Positions 16,812 to 25,305 of a DNA stretch of 64,000 nucleotides are shown here, in pieces. The notes below the pieces were generated by a model. It was not told where the DNA came from. It was given only the letters and a program-made list of their open reading frames with translations, and searched no databases. Source of the DNA: Caballeronia humi (GTDB lineage Bacteria > Pseudomonadota > Gammaproteobacteria > Burkholderiales > Burkholderiaceae). Location: NCBI RefSeq assembly GCF_001544475.1, contig NZ_FCNW02000002.1, forward strand, positions 62,001 through 126,000, in the 5' to 3' direction. The position numbers were made by a program, and so were the translations under genes. Numbering within the stretch: the first letter of the stretch is position 1; each line of letters opens with the position of its first letter.

Positions 16812-17734
16812 TGCGCGCGCGGTTTTTCAGCGCGTTAGTGTTGCTCGCGTGCGCGGCGTTTGCCCATGCCGCAGCGGGCGACATGCCCGCGCCCGTCGCC
16901 ATCGCGGAGGGTGTCTACGTGATGCTCGGCGATGGCGACGCGGTGGCGCCGGCCAATCGCGGGATCGTCGCGAACAATGGGTTCATAGTCGGAAAGAGCG
17001 GCGTGACGGTGGTCGATACCGGTTCGTCATACCGATACGGCCGCGCGATGATCGAAGCGATCCGCAAGGTCACGCCGTTGCCGGTGGAACTCGTCATCAT
17101 CACGCATCAGGCGCCGGAATTCGTGTTCGGCGCTTCGGCGTTTCGCGATAAGGGCGTGCCGGTTCTCGCGCAACGCCGTGCCGCCGAGCTGATTCGCGAA
17201 CGATGCGCGATCTGTCTGAAGAACCTGCAGCGCACGCTCGGCGACGAAGAGATGAGCGGCTCGCGCGTGACCGTGCCGGACCGTACCGTCGAAGGCACGA
17301 CGCAGATCGACAGCGGCGGCCGCGACCTGCAACTGCTGCACTTCGGCCCGGCGAGCACGCCGGGCGATCTTGCCGTTCTCGACACGGCGACGGGCGTCCT
17401 TTTCGCAGGCGGGCTGGTCAGCAATGGACGGATTCCCGAGCTTCGCAACGAGCAGATTCCCGGCTGGCTCGCCGCGCTCGACAAGCTGCGTGCGATGGAC
17501 CCGCGCGTGGTCGTGCCAGGCTTCGGGCTGCTCGTGAAGGGCGACGGCATCATGCAGACCGGCGCGTATTTACGTGAACTCGATGCCGCCGTGCGCCGCG
17601 CGTATGCGAGCGGCACGGGTCTGACGGACGCGATGCGCACGGTGCAAGTCCCCGCCTTCAGCCACTACAAGCTCTATACGATCGCGCAGCCGCAGAACGT
17701 GCAGCGGCTGTACTTGCAGTTCGAAAAGCAATAA
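16811..17734 (+). CDS. Second MBL-fold relay protein, metal ligands lost (apparent pseudoenzyme)
   Basis: This 307-aa exported protein (MRARFFSALVLLACAAFAHA) is a paralogue of the hydrolase at 15017-15934, sharing the order AIAEGVYVMLG, NNGFIVGKSGVTVVDTG and VTPLPVELVIITH. Its metal sites are replaced: THQAPEF instead of HxHxDH, GPASTPGD where the partner has TAHTNND, FAGGLV for the Asp, and PGFGLL for the last His. The reading frame is intact and coupled to the SoxYZ-like gene by TGATG. It is therefore more likely a binding or scaffold subunit than a hydrolase, unless it uses another chemistry. Confidence 0.8.
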   Translation: MRARFFSALVLLACAAFAHAAAGDMPAPVAIAEGVYVMLGDGDAVAPANRGIVANNGFIVGKSGVTVVDTGSSYRYGRAMIEAIRKVTPLPVELVIITHQAPEFVFGASAFRDKGVPVLAQRRAAELIRERCAICLKNLQRTLGDEEMSGSRVTVPDRTVEGTTQIDSGGRDLQLLHFGPASTPGDLAVLDTATGVLFAGGLVSNGRIPELRNEQIPGWLAALDKLRAMDPRVVVPGFGLLVKGDGIMQTGAYLRELDAAVRRAYASGTGLTDAMRTVQVPAFSHYKLYTIAQPQNVQRLYLQFEKQ

Positions 17735-17764
17735 CCCAACCGCACCACTAAAAGGAGACAACCT

Positions 17765-18073
17765 ATGGCCAAGCTCGTCGCGCTTTACAAGCATCCGTCG
17801 GACCCGTCCGCGTTCGATGCGCATTACGCCTCGACTCACGCGCCGCTCGCGAAAACCTTGCCGGGACTCAAGAGCTACGAGATCAGCAAGGGGCCGGTGG
17901 CCGTGGGGCAGGGCGAGTCGCCGTATTACCTCGTCGCGGTGCTGGAGTTCGAATCGCTCGATGCGATCAAGACGGCCCTGGGTTCGCCCGAAGGCGCGGC
18001 GACGGCAGGCGATCTGGCGAATTTCGCGCAGGCGGGCGTCGAGTTGCTGATGTTCGATTCGAAGGACGCTTGA
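17765..18073 (+). CDS. EthD-domain protein
   Basis: This 102-aa dimeric alpha/beta barrel protein has the EthD layout: MAKLVALYKHPSDPSAFDAHY, then STHAPLAKTLPGLKSYE with the conserved His. The domain occurs in small accessory proteins of oxidation systems and has no single catalytic role. AAAGGAGACAACCT gives a strong ribosome site. It follows the relay genes by 30 bp in the same direction, so it may share their transcript, though its function in C1 metabolism is unknown. It converges with the Pr6Pr gene. Confidence 0.8.
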   Translation: MAKLVALYKHPSDPSAFDAHYASTHAPLAKTLPGLKSYEISKGPVAVGQGESPYYLVAVLEFESLDAIKTALGSPEGAATAGDLANFAQAGVELLMFDSKDA

Positions 18074-18082
18074 GCTTCAGCG

Positions 18083-18832
18083 CTACGGCCCGCCGCGCAA
18101 GTCGTCGGCGGGCTGTTCGCTTTGCTCTTCCTCATCCGGCACGGCGAGGTCCGGCCTGCGATGATTGATCGCGATGAAGACGCCCATCAGCGTGAGGAAC
18201 GCGATCACGAGCAGCGTCGCGTTGAGCAGCACATGCGGATAGCCGAGTTCGCTTACATTGATGAACGGATACGGATAGAAATCCGACACGCTGCCGCGCC
18301 ACAGCGTCACGCTCAGATAACCGAGGGGAAAGACGAGCCATAGCAGGCAATGACGCAGGCTCAAATGAAAGCGCGGCACGTAAAGCACCCAGTAAAGCGC
18401 CGCCATCACCGGCACGAAGGTATGCAGACACTCGTTGACGAGCGCGCGATAACCAGAAGGCGTCCACAGATAGCGCAGCAGCACGTTGTATGCGATACCG
18501 ACGAATACCATGTACACCACGACTGCCGTCACGACGGTCGGCTGCCGGAAGAAGCGCGCGACAGGCGCCCGAGCACGCGCCGCCACACAAGTGAAGCAGA
18601 TGGCGCTCGCGAACACGGTCAGGTTCGTCAGATAGCTGCTCATGCGCTCGACACCGTAGAACACGCTATAGCCGCGCGAGGTCCAGCGGTCGATCGTGAT
18701 GTCAGTCTGGGCGGCTATGGCGATCCAGGCGATGAGCGCGATCGCCGCCGCCATCGAAAGCGATGCGACGCTCGGCGCGTGCAACGGAAGCTCCGGCTCG
18801 TGGCCGCCGGCGGGAAGGGATGAACGGTTCAT
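18083..18832 (-). CDS. Pr6Pr-family integral membrane protein
   Basis: This 249-aa protein has about six hydrophobic segments, for example MAAAIALIAWIAIAA, VVTAVVVYMVFVGIAYNVLL and LLNATLLVIAFLTLMGVFIA. Conserved features of the Pr6Pr/FAR-17a-like family are FSYLTNLT-type sequence (here MSSYLTNLTVFAS), a His in ECLHTFVPVMAALYW and the block DFYPYPFINV. The molecular function is unknown. The C-terminal tail is acidic. The last codons carry an 8-bp GC inverted repeat (18088-18113) that may double as a terminator between the convergent genes. Confidence 0.75.
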   Translation of the reverse strand: MNRSSLPAGGHEPELPLHAPSVASLSMAAAIALIAWIAIAAQTDITIDRWTSRGYSVFYGVERMSSYLTNLTVFASAICFTCVAARARAPVARFFRQPTVVTAVVVYMVFVGIAYNVLLRYLWTPSGYRALVNECLHTFVPVMAALYWVLYVPRFHLSLRHCLLWLVFPLGYLSVTLWRGSVSDFYPYPFINVSELGYPHVLLNATLLVIAFLTLMGVFIAINHRRPDLAVPDEEEQSEQPADDLRGGP

Positions 18833-18866
18833 CCCTTCGATTTTATAGGCGGCGCGGATTCCGCGT

Positions 18867-19943
18867 TCATCGCACGCTCAGCTTGTAAGTCGTTTTCTGG
18901 CGATACCGTTCGCCGGGGCGCAGCACGACATCGGCGGCATCGTCCATGTTGATCTGGTTCGGGAACGCGCCCGTTTCGAGGCACAGCGCCGCGTGCTTGC
19001 AATACCGCGCGCCATTGCGGCCGATCACGCCTTCCAGAAAGTTGCCGGTATAGAACTGCATGCCGTGCGCGTTCGTCGCGACGGTCAGTTCGCGGCCGCT
19101 CGCGGGATCGTAGAGGACGGCGGCCGTGGCGAGCGCCTGGCCGTCACCGCGCAGCACGTAGCAGTGATCGAAGCCGCCCGCGCGCGCGAGCTGCTCGTCC
19201 GGCCAGTCGAGCCGCGCACCGATCGGTGCGCCCGCGCGCAAGTCGAACGCGTTGCCTGCGACACCGGCGCGGGCGATTGGGATCATCGAATCATCGACCG
19301 CGAAGTACGCGTCCGCATTGATTGCGATCACATGGTCGCGAATGTCGGGCGCGTCGCCTGAAAGATTGAAGTACGCGTGATTCGTCAGGCTCACGGGCGT
19401 CGGGGCATCGGCGAGAGCGTCGTAATCGAGCGTGAGCGTGCCTTCGTCGTCGAGCGAGAAGCGCACGGTCGCCGTGAGCGCGCCGGGAAAGCCGCCTTCG
19501 CCTGCGGGCGATTCGTGCGTCATCACGAGCGCGCCGTCCACTTCGCGCGCTTGCCACAACGCGCGATGAAATCCCGCCGCGCCGCCATGCAGATGATTCG
19601 GGCCGTCGTTGCGATCGAGTGAATACGTCACGCCATCGAGCGTGAACCGCGCGTCGGCGATGCGGTTCGCCCAGCGCCCGATCGTACCGCCCATGAACGC
19701 GCGCGCCGCGAGATAGTCGGCGGGCGTATCGTGGCCGAGCAGCACGTCGGCGATGCGGCCCGCGCGATCGGGCGCGTGCCACGAGACGAGCGTCGCGCCG
19801 AGATCGCTGATCGCGACGCGCATGCCGTGCGCGTTGCGCAGTGTGAAGAGCCGCACGGCATCGCCGCCGGGCAGCAGGCCCCAGTGCTCGACGCCGATGC
19901 GTGCGTGAGGGGTGCGGTTGCCTTCGGTATCGGGGAGAGTCAT
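18867..19943 (-). CDS. galM: Aldose 1-epimerase
   Basis: This 358-aa cytoplasmic enzyme interconverts alpha and beta anomers of aldoses. GalM motifs are GRWANRIADARF, PNHLHGG (catalytic His), TNHAYFNLSG (second His) and ETGAFPNQIN (catalytic Glu). The ATG at 19943 lacks a clear ribosome site, but it starts just 8 bp after the TetR stop, so coupling with that gene may drive translation. No sugar pathway genes are adjacent. Confidence 0.92.
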   Translation of the reverse strand: MTLPDTEGNRTPHARIGVEHWGLLPGGDAVRLFTLRNAHGMRVAISDLGATLVSWHAPDRAGRIADVLLGHDTPADYLAARAFMGGTIGRWANRIADARFTLDGVTYSLDRNDGPNHLHGGAAGFHRALWQAREVDGALVMTHESPAGEGGFPGALTATVRFSLDDEGTLTLDYDALADAPTPVSLTNHAYFNLSGDAPDIRDHVIAINADAYFAVDDSMIPIARAGVAGNAFDLRAGAPIGARLDWPDEQLARAGGFDHCYVLRGDGQALATAAVLYDPASGRELTVATNAHGMQFYTGNFLEGVIGRNGARYCKHAALCLETGAFPNQINMDDAADVVLRPGERYRQKTTYKLSVR

Positions 19944-19951
19944 GTTTGGCG

Positions 19952-20587
19952 TCAGGGCGTCGTATCGATAAAAGGCAGTGATGCAACGAACATGTCGATC
20001 GCGCTGAACAGCACCGCGCGCGGCACACAATCGTGCGCCTGCATCGACAGGCCGCTCAGCATCGTCATGCACAGCGCCGTCAGCACGCTGATATCGGCCG
20101 ATGATGGCAACTCGCCTTCTTCCGCCGCTTTCGAGAGCCGCTTCCTGACGAGCGTCGCGATCGCCTGGCGGCGCTTCTTCAACATCACATGCAGTTCCTC
20201 GTGCTCGGCGCCGATGTTGAGCGCGCCGAGTATCAGCATGCAGCCCCGCGGCTTGCCCGAGCACGTGAACAACTCCACGTTTCGCCGCAGCATCGTCTTG
20301 ATGGCCTCGCGTCCGCACACTGGTTCCTGCAACGCGTCCTGCGCGGTCGCGCCCTCGGACTTGCCGTAAAGCGCGAGCGCTTCACGAAAGAGACTTTCCT
20401 TGCTGCCGAACGCGGCATAGATGCTCGGCGAGTTGATGCCCATTGCATCGACGAGATCGTTCATCGAGCAATGGTCGTAGCCCTTCGCCCAGAACAATTC
20501 CATCGCGCGCCGCAACGCGGCTTCGCGGTCGAACGCGCGCGGCCGGCCGCGCGGCCGACGGACGGTTTCTTCATCGACGGATGACAT
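19952..20587 (-). CDS. TetR-family transcriptional regulator
   Basis: This 211-aa protein has a TetR HTH near residues 15-65 (RPRAFDREAALRRAMELF, CSMNDLVDAMGINSPSIYAAF in pieces) and a variable ligand domain with Cys in FTCSGKPRGCML. It most resembles regulators of the AcrR/ComR group. It heads a probable two-gene operon with galM and is divergent from the small exported protein at 20769. The inducer is unknown. Confidence 0.88.
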   Translation of the reverse strand: MSSVDEETVRRPRGRPRAFDREAALRRAMELFWAKGYDHCSMNDLVDAMGINSPSIYAAFGSKESLFREALALYGKSEGATAQDALQEPVCGREAIKTMLRRNVELFTCSGKPRGCMLILGALNIGAEHEELHVMLKKRRQAIATLVRKRLSKAAEEGELPSSADISVLTALCMTMLSGLSMQAHDCVPRAVLFSAIDMFVASLPFIDTTP

Positions 20588-20768
20588 GCATCGGCTCCTG
20601 TTTCATGAACGCCATGTGTGGCGTTTCCCGTATTTATGTATCGATCATAACAAAAATACTGGACAGCGACCAGCCGTATCGCCTAATATCTGTGCCAGTC
20701 GTTACATATATCGGAAGCGCGGCTGATGCGGCTTTCGGTCCACGAGCAAATTTGAAGGAGTTTTCGTC

Positions 20769-21050
20769 ATGAAAGCACTGATCCACGCAGCCGTTGCCGC
20801 TTCGCTTCTCGCCGGTTCCGCGATGTCGTTCGCGCAGTCGCCGTCGGTTTCCAATGACACGGCCAAGACGTTTGACGTGTTTGTCGACCAGCCCACGGGC
20901 TACACGTTCGTCAAGATGCCCACGGGGTGGAAGTTCGTCGGCGCGGTGAGCAAGCAGGAAGCGCAACATTTACCGGCTGCCGTGTTGACGTCGGTTTCGG
21001 CCGCGCGCGCTTCGCAGCAGGCCAGCACGAACGCCACCGTCAGCCAGTAA
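20769..21050 (+). CDS. Small exported protein of unknown function
   Basis: This 93-aa protein has a clear signal peptide (MKALIHAAVAASLLAGSAMSFAQ). The mature part includes DQPTGYTFVKMPTGWKFVG and a Ser/Ala/Gln-rich tail. GAAGGAG precedes the ATG by 8 nt. Short proteins of this type are common and uncharacterised in Burkholderia relatives. It stands alone between divergent regulator and tehA genes. Confidence 0.75.
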   Translation: MKALIHAAVAASLLAGSAMSFAQSPSVSNDTAKTFDVFVDQPTGYTFVKMPTGWKFVGAVSKQEAQHLPAAVLTSVSAARASQQASTNATVSQ

Positions 21051-21188
21051 AACGCCGATTTGAGCCGATCGAGCATGTTCGTGAGACTGGCCGGCATTCA
21101 CGCAGCGATGGGCTGCATCTAAAGTATCTCCATCGACGGGTCGCTTGTAACAGCCGGCTCGCCCGCAGTCCTCAACGGAGATACGAAG

Positions 21189-22169
21189 ATGAACATCGAT
21201 CGCGGACCGATGCCGGTCGCTTTCTTTGGTATTGCGGTGGGATCGCTCGCGCTGGCGAATGCATGGCGCGTGGCGGCGAGAATCTGGCACGTGAGCGCCG
21301 CTGCCGCCGACCTGATCACGCTTGCCGCGCTCGCCATCTGGCTTGTCATCCTGCTCGGCTACGCGCACAAGTGGCTCGTGCATCGTGAAGAGGCGCGCAT
21401 CGAAATGCAGCATCCGGTGCAATCGTCGTTCGCGGCGCTGGGGCCGGTGTCCAGCCTTCTCGCGGCGCAAGCGCTGCTCCCGTATTCGCAGGCTGTCGCA
21501 CTCGTGCTGTTCGCCGTGTCGGCGTTCAGTGCGCTCGCGCTCGGCGTGTTCCTGCATGGGCGCTTCTGGCAGGGCGGACGCAAGCCCGAACTCGTCACCG
21601 CCGCCATCTATCTCCCTTCCGTCGGCACGAGTTTCGTAGCGGGGACGACCGCCGCCGCCTTCGGCTGGACGCAGCTTGGCGCGCTTTTTTTCGGCGCGGG
21701 CCTGCTGTCGTGGATCGCGCTCGAATCGATGATCATGCAGCGCGCGACCGTCCATGAGCCGCTGCCCGATGCGCTGCGTCCGACGCTCGGTATCCAGCTT
21801 GCTCCGCCGGTCGTCGGCGGCGTGACGTACTTGAGTCTGACGAGCGGCACACCCGATCTCTTCGCGATGATCCTGCTCGGCTATGGGCTCTATCAGGCGC
21901 TCGTGCTTCTGCGCCTGCTGCCGTGGATTCGCAAGCAGGCGTTCGCGCCGTCGTACTGGGCCTTCAGCTTCGGCGTCGCCGCGCTGCCAACGATGGTGAT
22001 GCGCATGGTCGAGCGTGGCAGTACCGGACCGGTCGAATGGCTCGCGCCGGGGCTTTTCGTGGCGTCGAATGTGATCATCGGCTTGCTCGTGTTGAAGACG
22101 ATCGCGCTCATGCTGCGTGGCGAACTGCTGCCGGCGAAAGCCGTCGCGATGAACGCGCGCGCCGGCTGA
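21189..22169 (+). CDS. tehA: TehA/SLAC1-family membrane transporter
   Basis: This 326-aa protein matches the TDT (tellurite-resistance/dicarboxylate transporter) family in length and pattern: ten hydrophobic segments, starting PMPVAFFGIAVGSLALANAW, with PSVGTSFVAGTTAAAFGW and LAPPVVGGVTYLSL typical of TehA. The protein forms an anion channel in the inner membrane. No tehB partner is adjacent. The ATG follows GGAGATACGAAG. Confidence 0.88.
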   Translation: MNIDRGPMPVAFFGIAVGSLALANAWRVAARIWHVSAAAADLITLAALAIWLVILLGYAHKWLVHREEARIEMQHPVQSSFAALGPVSSLLAAQALLPYSQAVALVLFAVSAFSALALGVFLHGRFWQGGRKPELVTAAIYLPSVGTSFVAGTTAAAFGWTQLGALFFGAGLLSWIALESMIMQRATVHEPLPDALRPTLGIQLAPPVVGGVTYLSLTSGTPDLFAMILLGYGLYQALVLLRLLPWIRKQAFAPSYWAFSFGVAALPTMVMRMVERGSTGPVEWLAPGLFVASNVIIGLLVLKTIALMLRGELLPAKAVAMNARAG

Positions 22170-22179
22170 TCGGATTCCC

Positions 22180-22938
22180 TTAGCCCTTCACCCGGCTCTC
22201 CGGCATCCAGCCTTCCGCGACACCCACTTCCGCGATCTGCTTGGCGATCGAATCGCCGAGCCGCTTCGCATCCGCCGATACCCCCGCGCGCTTCGTTTCC
22301 GTCACGCCGTGCAGCCCGCCGCCCACTGCCGCTGATGCCGCCACGTGACCAGCCGCCGCGCCGATTCCCGCCGTTTCCGCGACGCCCGGCATCTTGCCGC
22401 TGTCGGCGTTGGCGTCGAAGCTCTGCACGAGCTGCGCCGCGCCGCCCGCCGGCTTGTAAAGCACCTGCACCGACGTACCGACGTCGCTTTTGCCCGCACC
22501 GAGGCCGATCAGCGTGCGGCGGCGGCGATTGCCGGCATCGATCGTATCGAAGTGGCCGGTCACCATCAGCACGTTTTCGTCGGCCGGTGCGGGCGCGTTT
22601 GCACGGGTGGCGCGCAGGCCCATCGACTGCAATTTCGCGACGATCTCGTTCGCGACTTCCTCGCGTACTTCCGTGGCATCGGCGGATTGCTCTTCAGCTG
22701 CCGACGTGCCTTCGATGCGCGCCTTCATCTTCTGCATCCTGCCGCTGTCGAGCTTGACCTGATCGGCGGAGCTGTCGAACGCGTAGACGTAGATGGTGTC
22801 GGGACGCGCGACCTGCGTCGCAGGATATTGCGCAGTGGTTGCGCCGACATCCGCGCTGGCGCATCCCGTGAGGAACATCGAACCGAGAGCCGCCACTGCC
22901 ACCACGCGCCGCACGCTGAATTTAAACGAAGCAAACAT
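22180..22938 (-). CDS. DUF4410 lipoprotein
   Basis: This 252-aa protein has a lipoprotein signal with lipobox FLTGC, then a DUF4410 domain: DTIYVYAFDSSADQVKL, VANEIVAKLQSMGL, VLMVTGHFDTIDAGNRRRR and LIGLGAGKSDVGTSVQ. The family is associated with the cell envelope and has no defined biochemical role. The ATG at 22938 is preferred over the GTG at 22944 because AAAGG sits at proper spacing. It converges with tehA. Confidence 0.8.
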   Translation of the reverse strand: MFASFKFSVRRVVAVAALGSMFLTGCASADVGATTAQYPATQVARPDTIYVYAFDSSADQVKLDSGRMQKMKARIEGTSAAEEQSADATEVREEVANEIVAKLQSMGLRATRANAPAPADENVLMVTGHFDTIDAGNRRRRTLIGLGAGKSDVGTSVQVLYKPAGGAAQLVQSFDANADSGKMPGVAETAGIGAAAGHVAASAAVGGGLHGVTETKRAGVSADAKRLGDSIAKQIAEVGVAEGWMPESRVKG

Positions 22939-23122
22939 GTTCACCCTTTATCGGCACATCGGTGCCTGAAGCCTGATTAAACGTATCGTCTGATGATCTC
23001 GACATCGCGATACACCTGGGCTGGGGCGCGTTCTGCTTGGCGTTTCGTTCGTGCTCCAGCGACAGAGGCAAGTATGGGCAAAGGGCGCTTCGAACTCCAT
23101 TCAGCAATTATTTCGCCGTATG

Positions 23123-24661
23123 TCACGCGGCGGCCGGGGCCGCAGCCGGCGCTGTGGCGGCCGCCGGTACCTCGGCATTCGGGTCCTTAAGCGGCCCGAT
23201 TTTCGACAGCATCTTCGCGTACTCCTCGCCGGCGATCTGGCGGAACTTCGTCTGCACGAGTTCGAGCGGGATGTCCTTGTCGCCGTCGGCCATCAGGCGG
23301 GCGCGCGCGGCCTGCGTCGCCACGTCGAACGCCTGGCCGCCGTCCGCGCGCCGCACGAGCTCGACGATAGGGCCGGCATCGGCGAGTCCGAGCGGGATCA
23401 GTTCGCGTGCGCGGTCGCCGAGATGCCGGCGCACGATCGCCTGCCCGCCGAGCCGGATCACGAAGCGAAACGGCAGGCCCGTGCGGATCGCGAGCAGCAC
23501 CGGGTCCGATGCCGCGATCTGTTCTACCGAATACACGCCCTCGGACAGAAAGAGGCCGACGACGGGCGTCGTCACGCCGGTGAGCATGAGCAACTGGTCA
23601 CCCTGTTCCTCGGGATTGGCCTGCGCGACCGCCGGCGGATAGGCGAGGCGGCGGATCTGCTTGAGCAGGACATCGACGGGCAGCATCGCGACGGCGAACG
23701 CGAACACCGGCTTCATCCCTTCGCTGCCGGGTGCCTGCGCGAAGAGCGTGGCGATCGGCAGGGCGAGGAACGCGCGCAGCGCATACCAGTACACGTCCGA
23801 CACGTTGAGCGACCGGCGCCGGATGCTGATCACGGCATCGCTGACGGCGAACATGTAGGCGCCCGCGATCGCGCTGATCACGAGTTGCGGCCCCGCGCCG
23901 AAGAAGACCTGCGTACACTCTGCCGCGCCGCTGCCGCATGCGCGCAGCGGCGCGAGCACGGCGCTTTCCGCATACGTGATGACGACGAGCAGCAGGAACG
24001 GCGGCAGGAACGAGCTGAGTCCGAACTGCTCGTGATAGATGGTCTCGAACACCTTGCCGCTCACGCCCGCGTGGCGCGTTTCGAGATCCTTCCACGTCTG
24101 TTCGGCGCCGAGCGCCTGTTCGCTGACTGGCCGGCCGCCTCCCGGGCTTTCATCGATCGCGGCGAGCAGGCGCGCCGACCAGAAGCGCCGCAGATACGCG
24201 AAGAGCGCGCCGTCCTGCAGGCTGTTGCGGAATTCGTCGAGACGCGCGAACCAGCCGCGCGTCAGGAAACCGATGAACGGCGCGGCGACGAGCGTCGTGG
24301 CGATCGCCCCGAGCACGACCGCGACGACGAAGTCATCGGGCGACACGAGCGAGCGCGTCGTGACACCCGGCAACGGCGCGCGGCCGACGAATTCCCACAG
24401 CCACACGCGCATGTGAGCGAGCATGCTGCACGGCGTCGCGGCGTTGCAGGAGCCGGGCGGCATCAGGAGCCAGAGGAAGACGCCGCCCGCCACGTTGACG
24501 AGCAGCACGAACGCCCACAGGAGCCACGAGCGGCCCGTCGGACCGCTGCGCATGACGGGCGTGCGCTCCGCCTTCCTGAGTTGCGCGGATCGCTGATCCG
24601 AGCGTCCGTCGGCAAAGCCGCCCGATGTCGACACCCGTTGCATGACATTGTCCGAAGGCAT
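23123..24661 (-). CDS. Large integral membrane protein of unknown function
   Basis: This 512-aa protein has hydrophobic segments near residues 45-65 (LLWAFVLLVNVAGGVFLWLL), 110-130, 215-235 (SSFLPPFLLLVVITY), 260-285 and 305-335. Large soluble stretches follow, and an Ala/Pro tail (AAATAPAAAPAAA) ends the protein. No catalytic motif was recognised. The ATG at 24661 follows GGCGGGAGG. It stands alone between the DUF4410 and DUF1428 genes on the same strand. Confidence 0.75.
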   Translation of the reverse strand: MPSDNVMQRVSTSGGFADGRSDQRSAQLRKAERTPVMRSGPTGRSWLLWAFVLLVNVAGGVFLWLLMPPGSCNAATPCSMLAHMRVWLWEFVGRAPLPGVTTRSLVSPDDFVVAVVLGAIATTLVAAPFIGFLTRGWFARLDEFRNSLQDGALFAYLRRFWSARLLAAIDESPGGGRPVSEQALGAEQTWKDLETRHAGVSGKVFETIYHEQFGLSSFLPPFLLLVVITYAESAVLAPLRACGSGAAECTQVFFGAGPQLVISAIAGAYMFAVSDAVISIRRRSLNVSDVYWYALRAFLALPIATLFAQAPGSEGMKPVFAFAVAMLPVDVLLKQIRRLAYPPAVAQANPEEQGDQLLMLTGVTTPVVGLFLSEGVYSVEQIAASDPVLLAIRTGLPFRFVIRLGGQAIVRRHLGDRARELIPLGLADAGPIVELVRRADGGQAFDVATQAARARLMADGDKDIPLELVQTKFRQIAGEEYAKMLSKIGPLKDPNAEVPAAATAPAAAPAAA

Positions 24662-24807
24662 GGTTTCCTCCCGCCACCGAGGTTGCTGCCTTGCCCGGTG
24701 CAAGACAGGTGGCGGTGTTATCCCACGACGACGGCGCGCGCACATCCCCGCTCAAGGATGCCTGCCTATTCACGCTGACAATTGCAGGGAGCGGATTGTG
24801 CAGCGCA

Positions 24808-25161
24808 TCAGGCCTCGACGACCACCTCGAAGCCGCCGAAGATCACGCGTTTGCCGTCGAACGGCATCGGGTTGGTTTCGGGGTTCAGGCGTGGATCGGC
24901 CATCACGGCTTTCATGCCTTCGTCGCGTACCGCACGCGACGGCCACACAATCCACGAGAACACGACTTGCTCGTCGGCTTCGCGCTTGACCGCCATCGGA
25001 AAGGACGTGAGCTTGCCTTCGGGGACATCGTCACCCCAGCATTCGACCACCTGCAACGCACCGAACTCCTTGAAGACGACCGCTGCGGCCTGCGCATGCT
25101 TGATAAACGCCTCGCGCTTCGCGACCGGTACCGCCACGACGAATCCATCGACGTAATTCAT
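24808..25161 (-). CDS. DUF1428 (YbaA-like) protein
   Basis: This 117-aa protein begins MNYVDGFVVAVPVAKREAF and contains the family blocks VVECWGDDVPEGK and FPMAVKREADEQVVFSWIVWP in pieces, with MPFDGKRVIFGGFE near the end. It is a small ferredoxin-like-fold protein of unknown role. AGGAGG precedes the ATG at 25161. It is divergent from the DedA-PAP2 gene. Confidence 0.87.
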   Translation of the reverse strand: MNYVDGFVVAVPVAKREAFIKHAQAAAVVFKEFGALQVVECWGDDVPEGKLTSFPMAVKREADEQVVFSWIVWPSRAVRDEGMKAVMADPRLNPETNPMPFDGKRVIFGGFEVVVEA

Positions 25162-25305
25162 GAACCACCTCCTGTGTGCTGGACGGGCGCGCAATATGCG
25201 CCTCCCATCATGACGACGATCGGCGCGCCGGTAAATCGACATGGCCGCGTTGAAAGAAGCCCATGCACAACCGGGCTAGAATCCGACAAGAACGAGGAGC
25301 TGCCG

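Noticed and set aside
18088..18113. Terminator from the 8-bp GC inverted repeat
   Set aside because: It lies inside the last codons of the Pr6Pr gene and lacks a T run; mentioned with that gene only.
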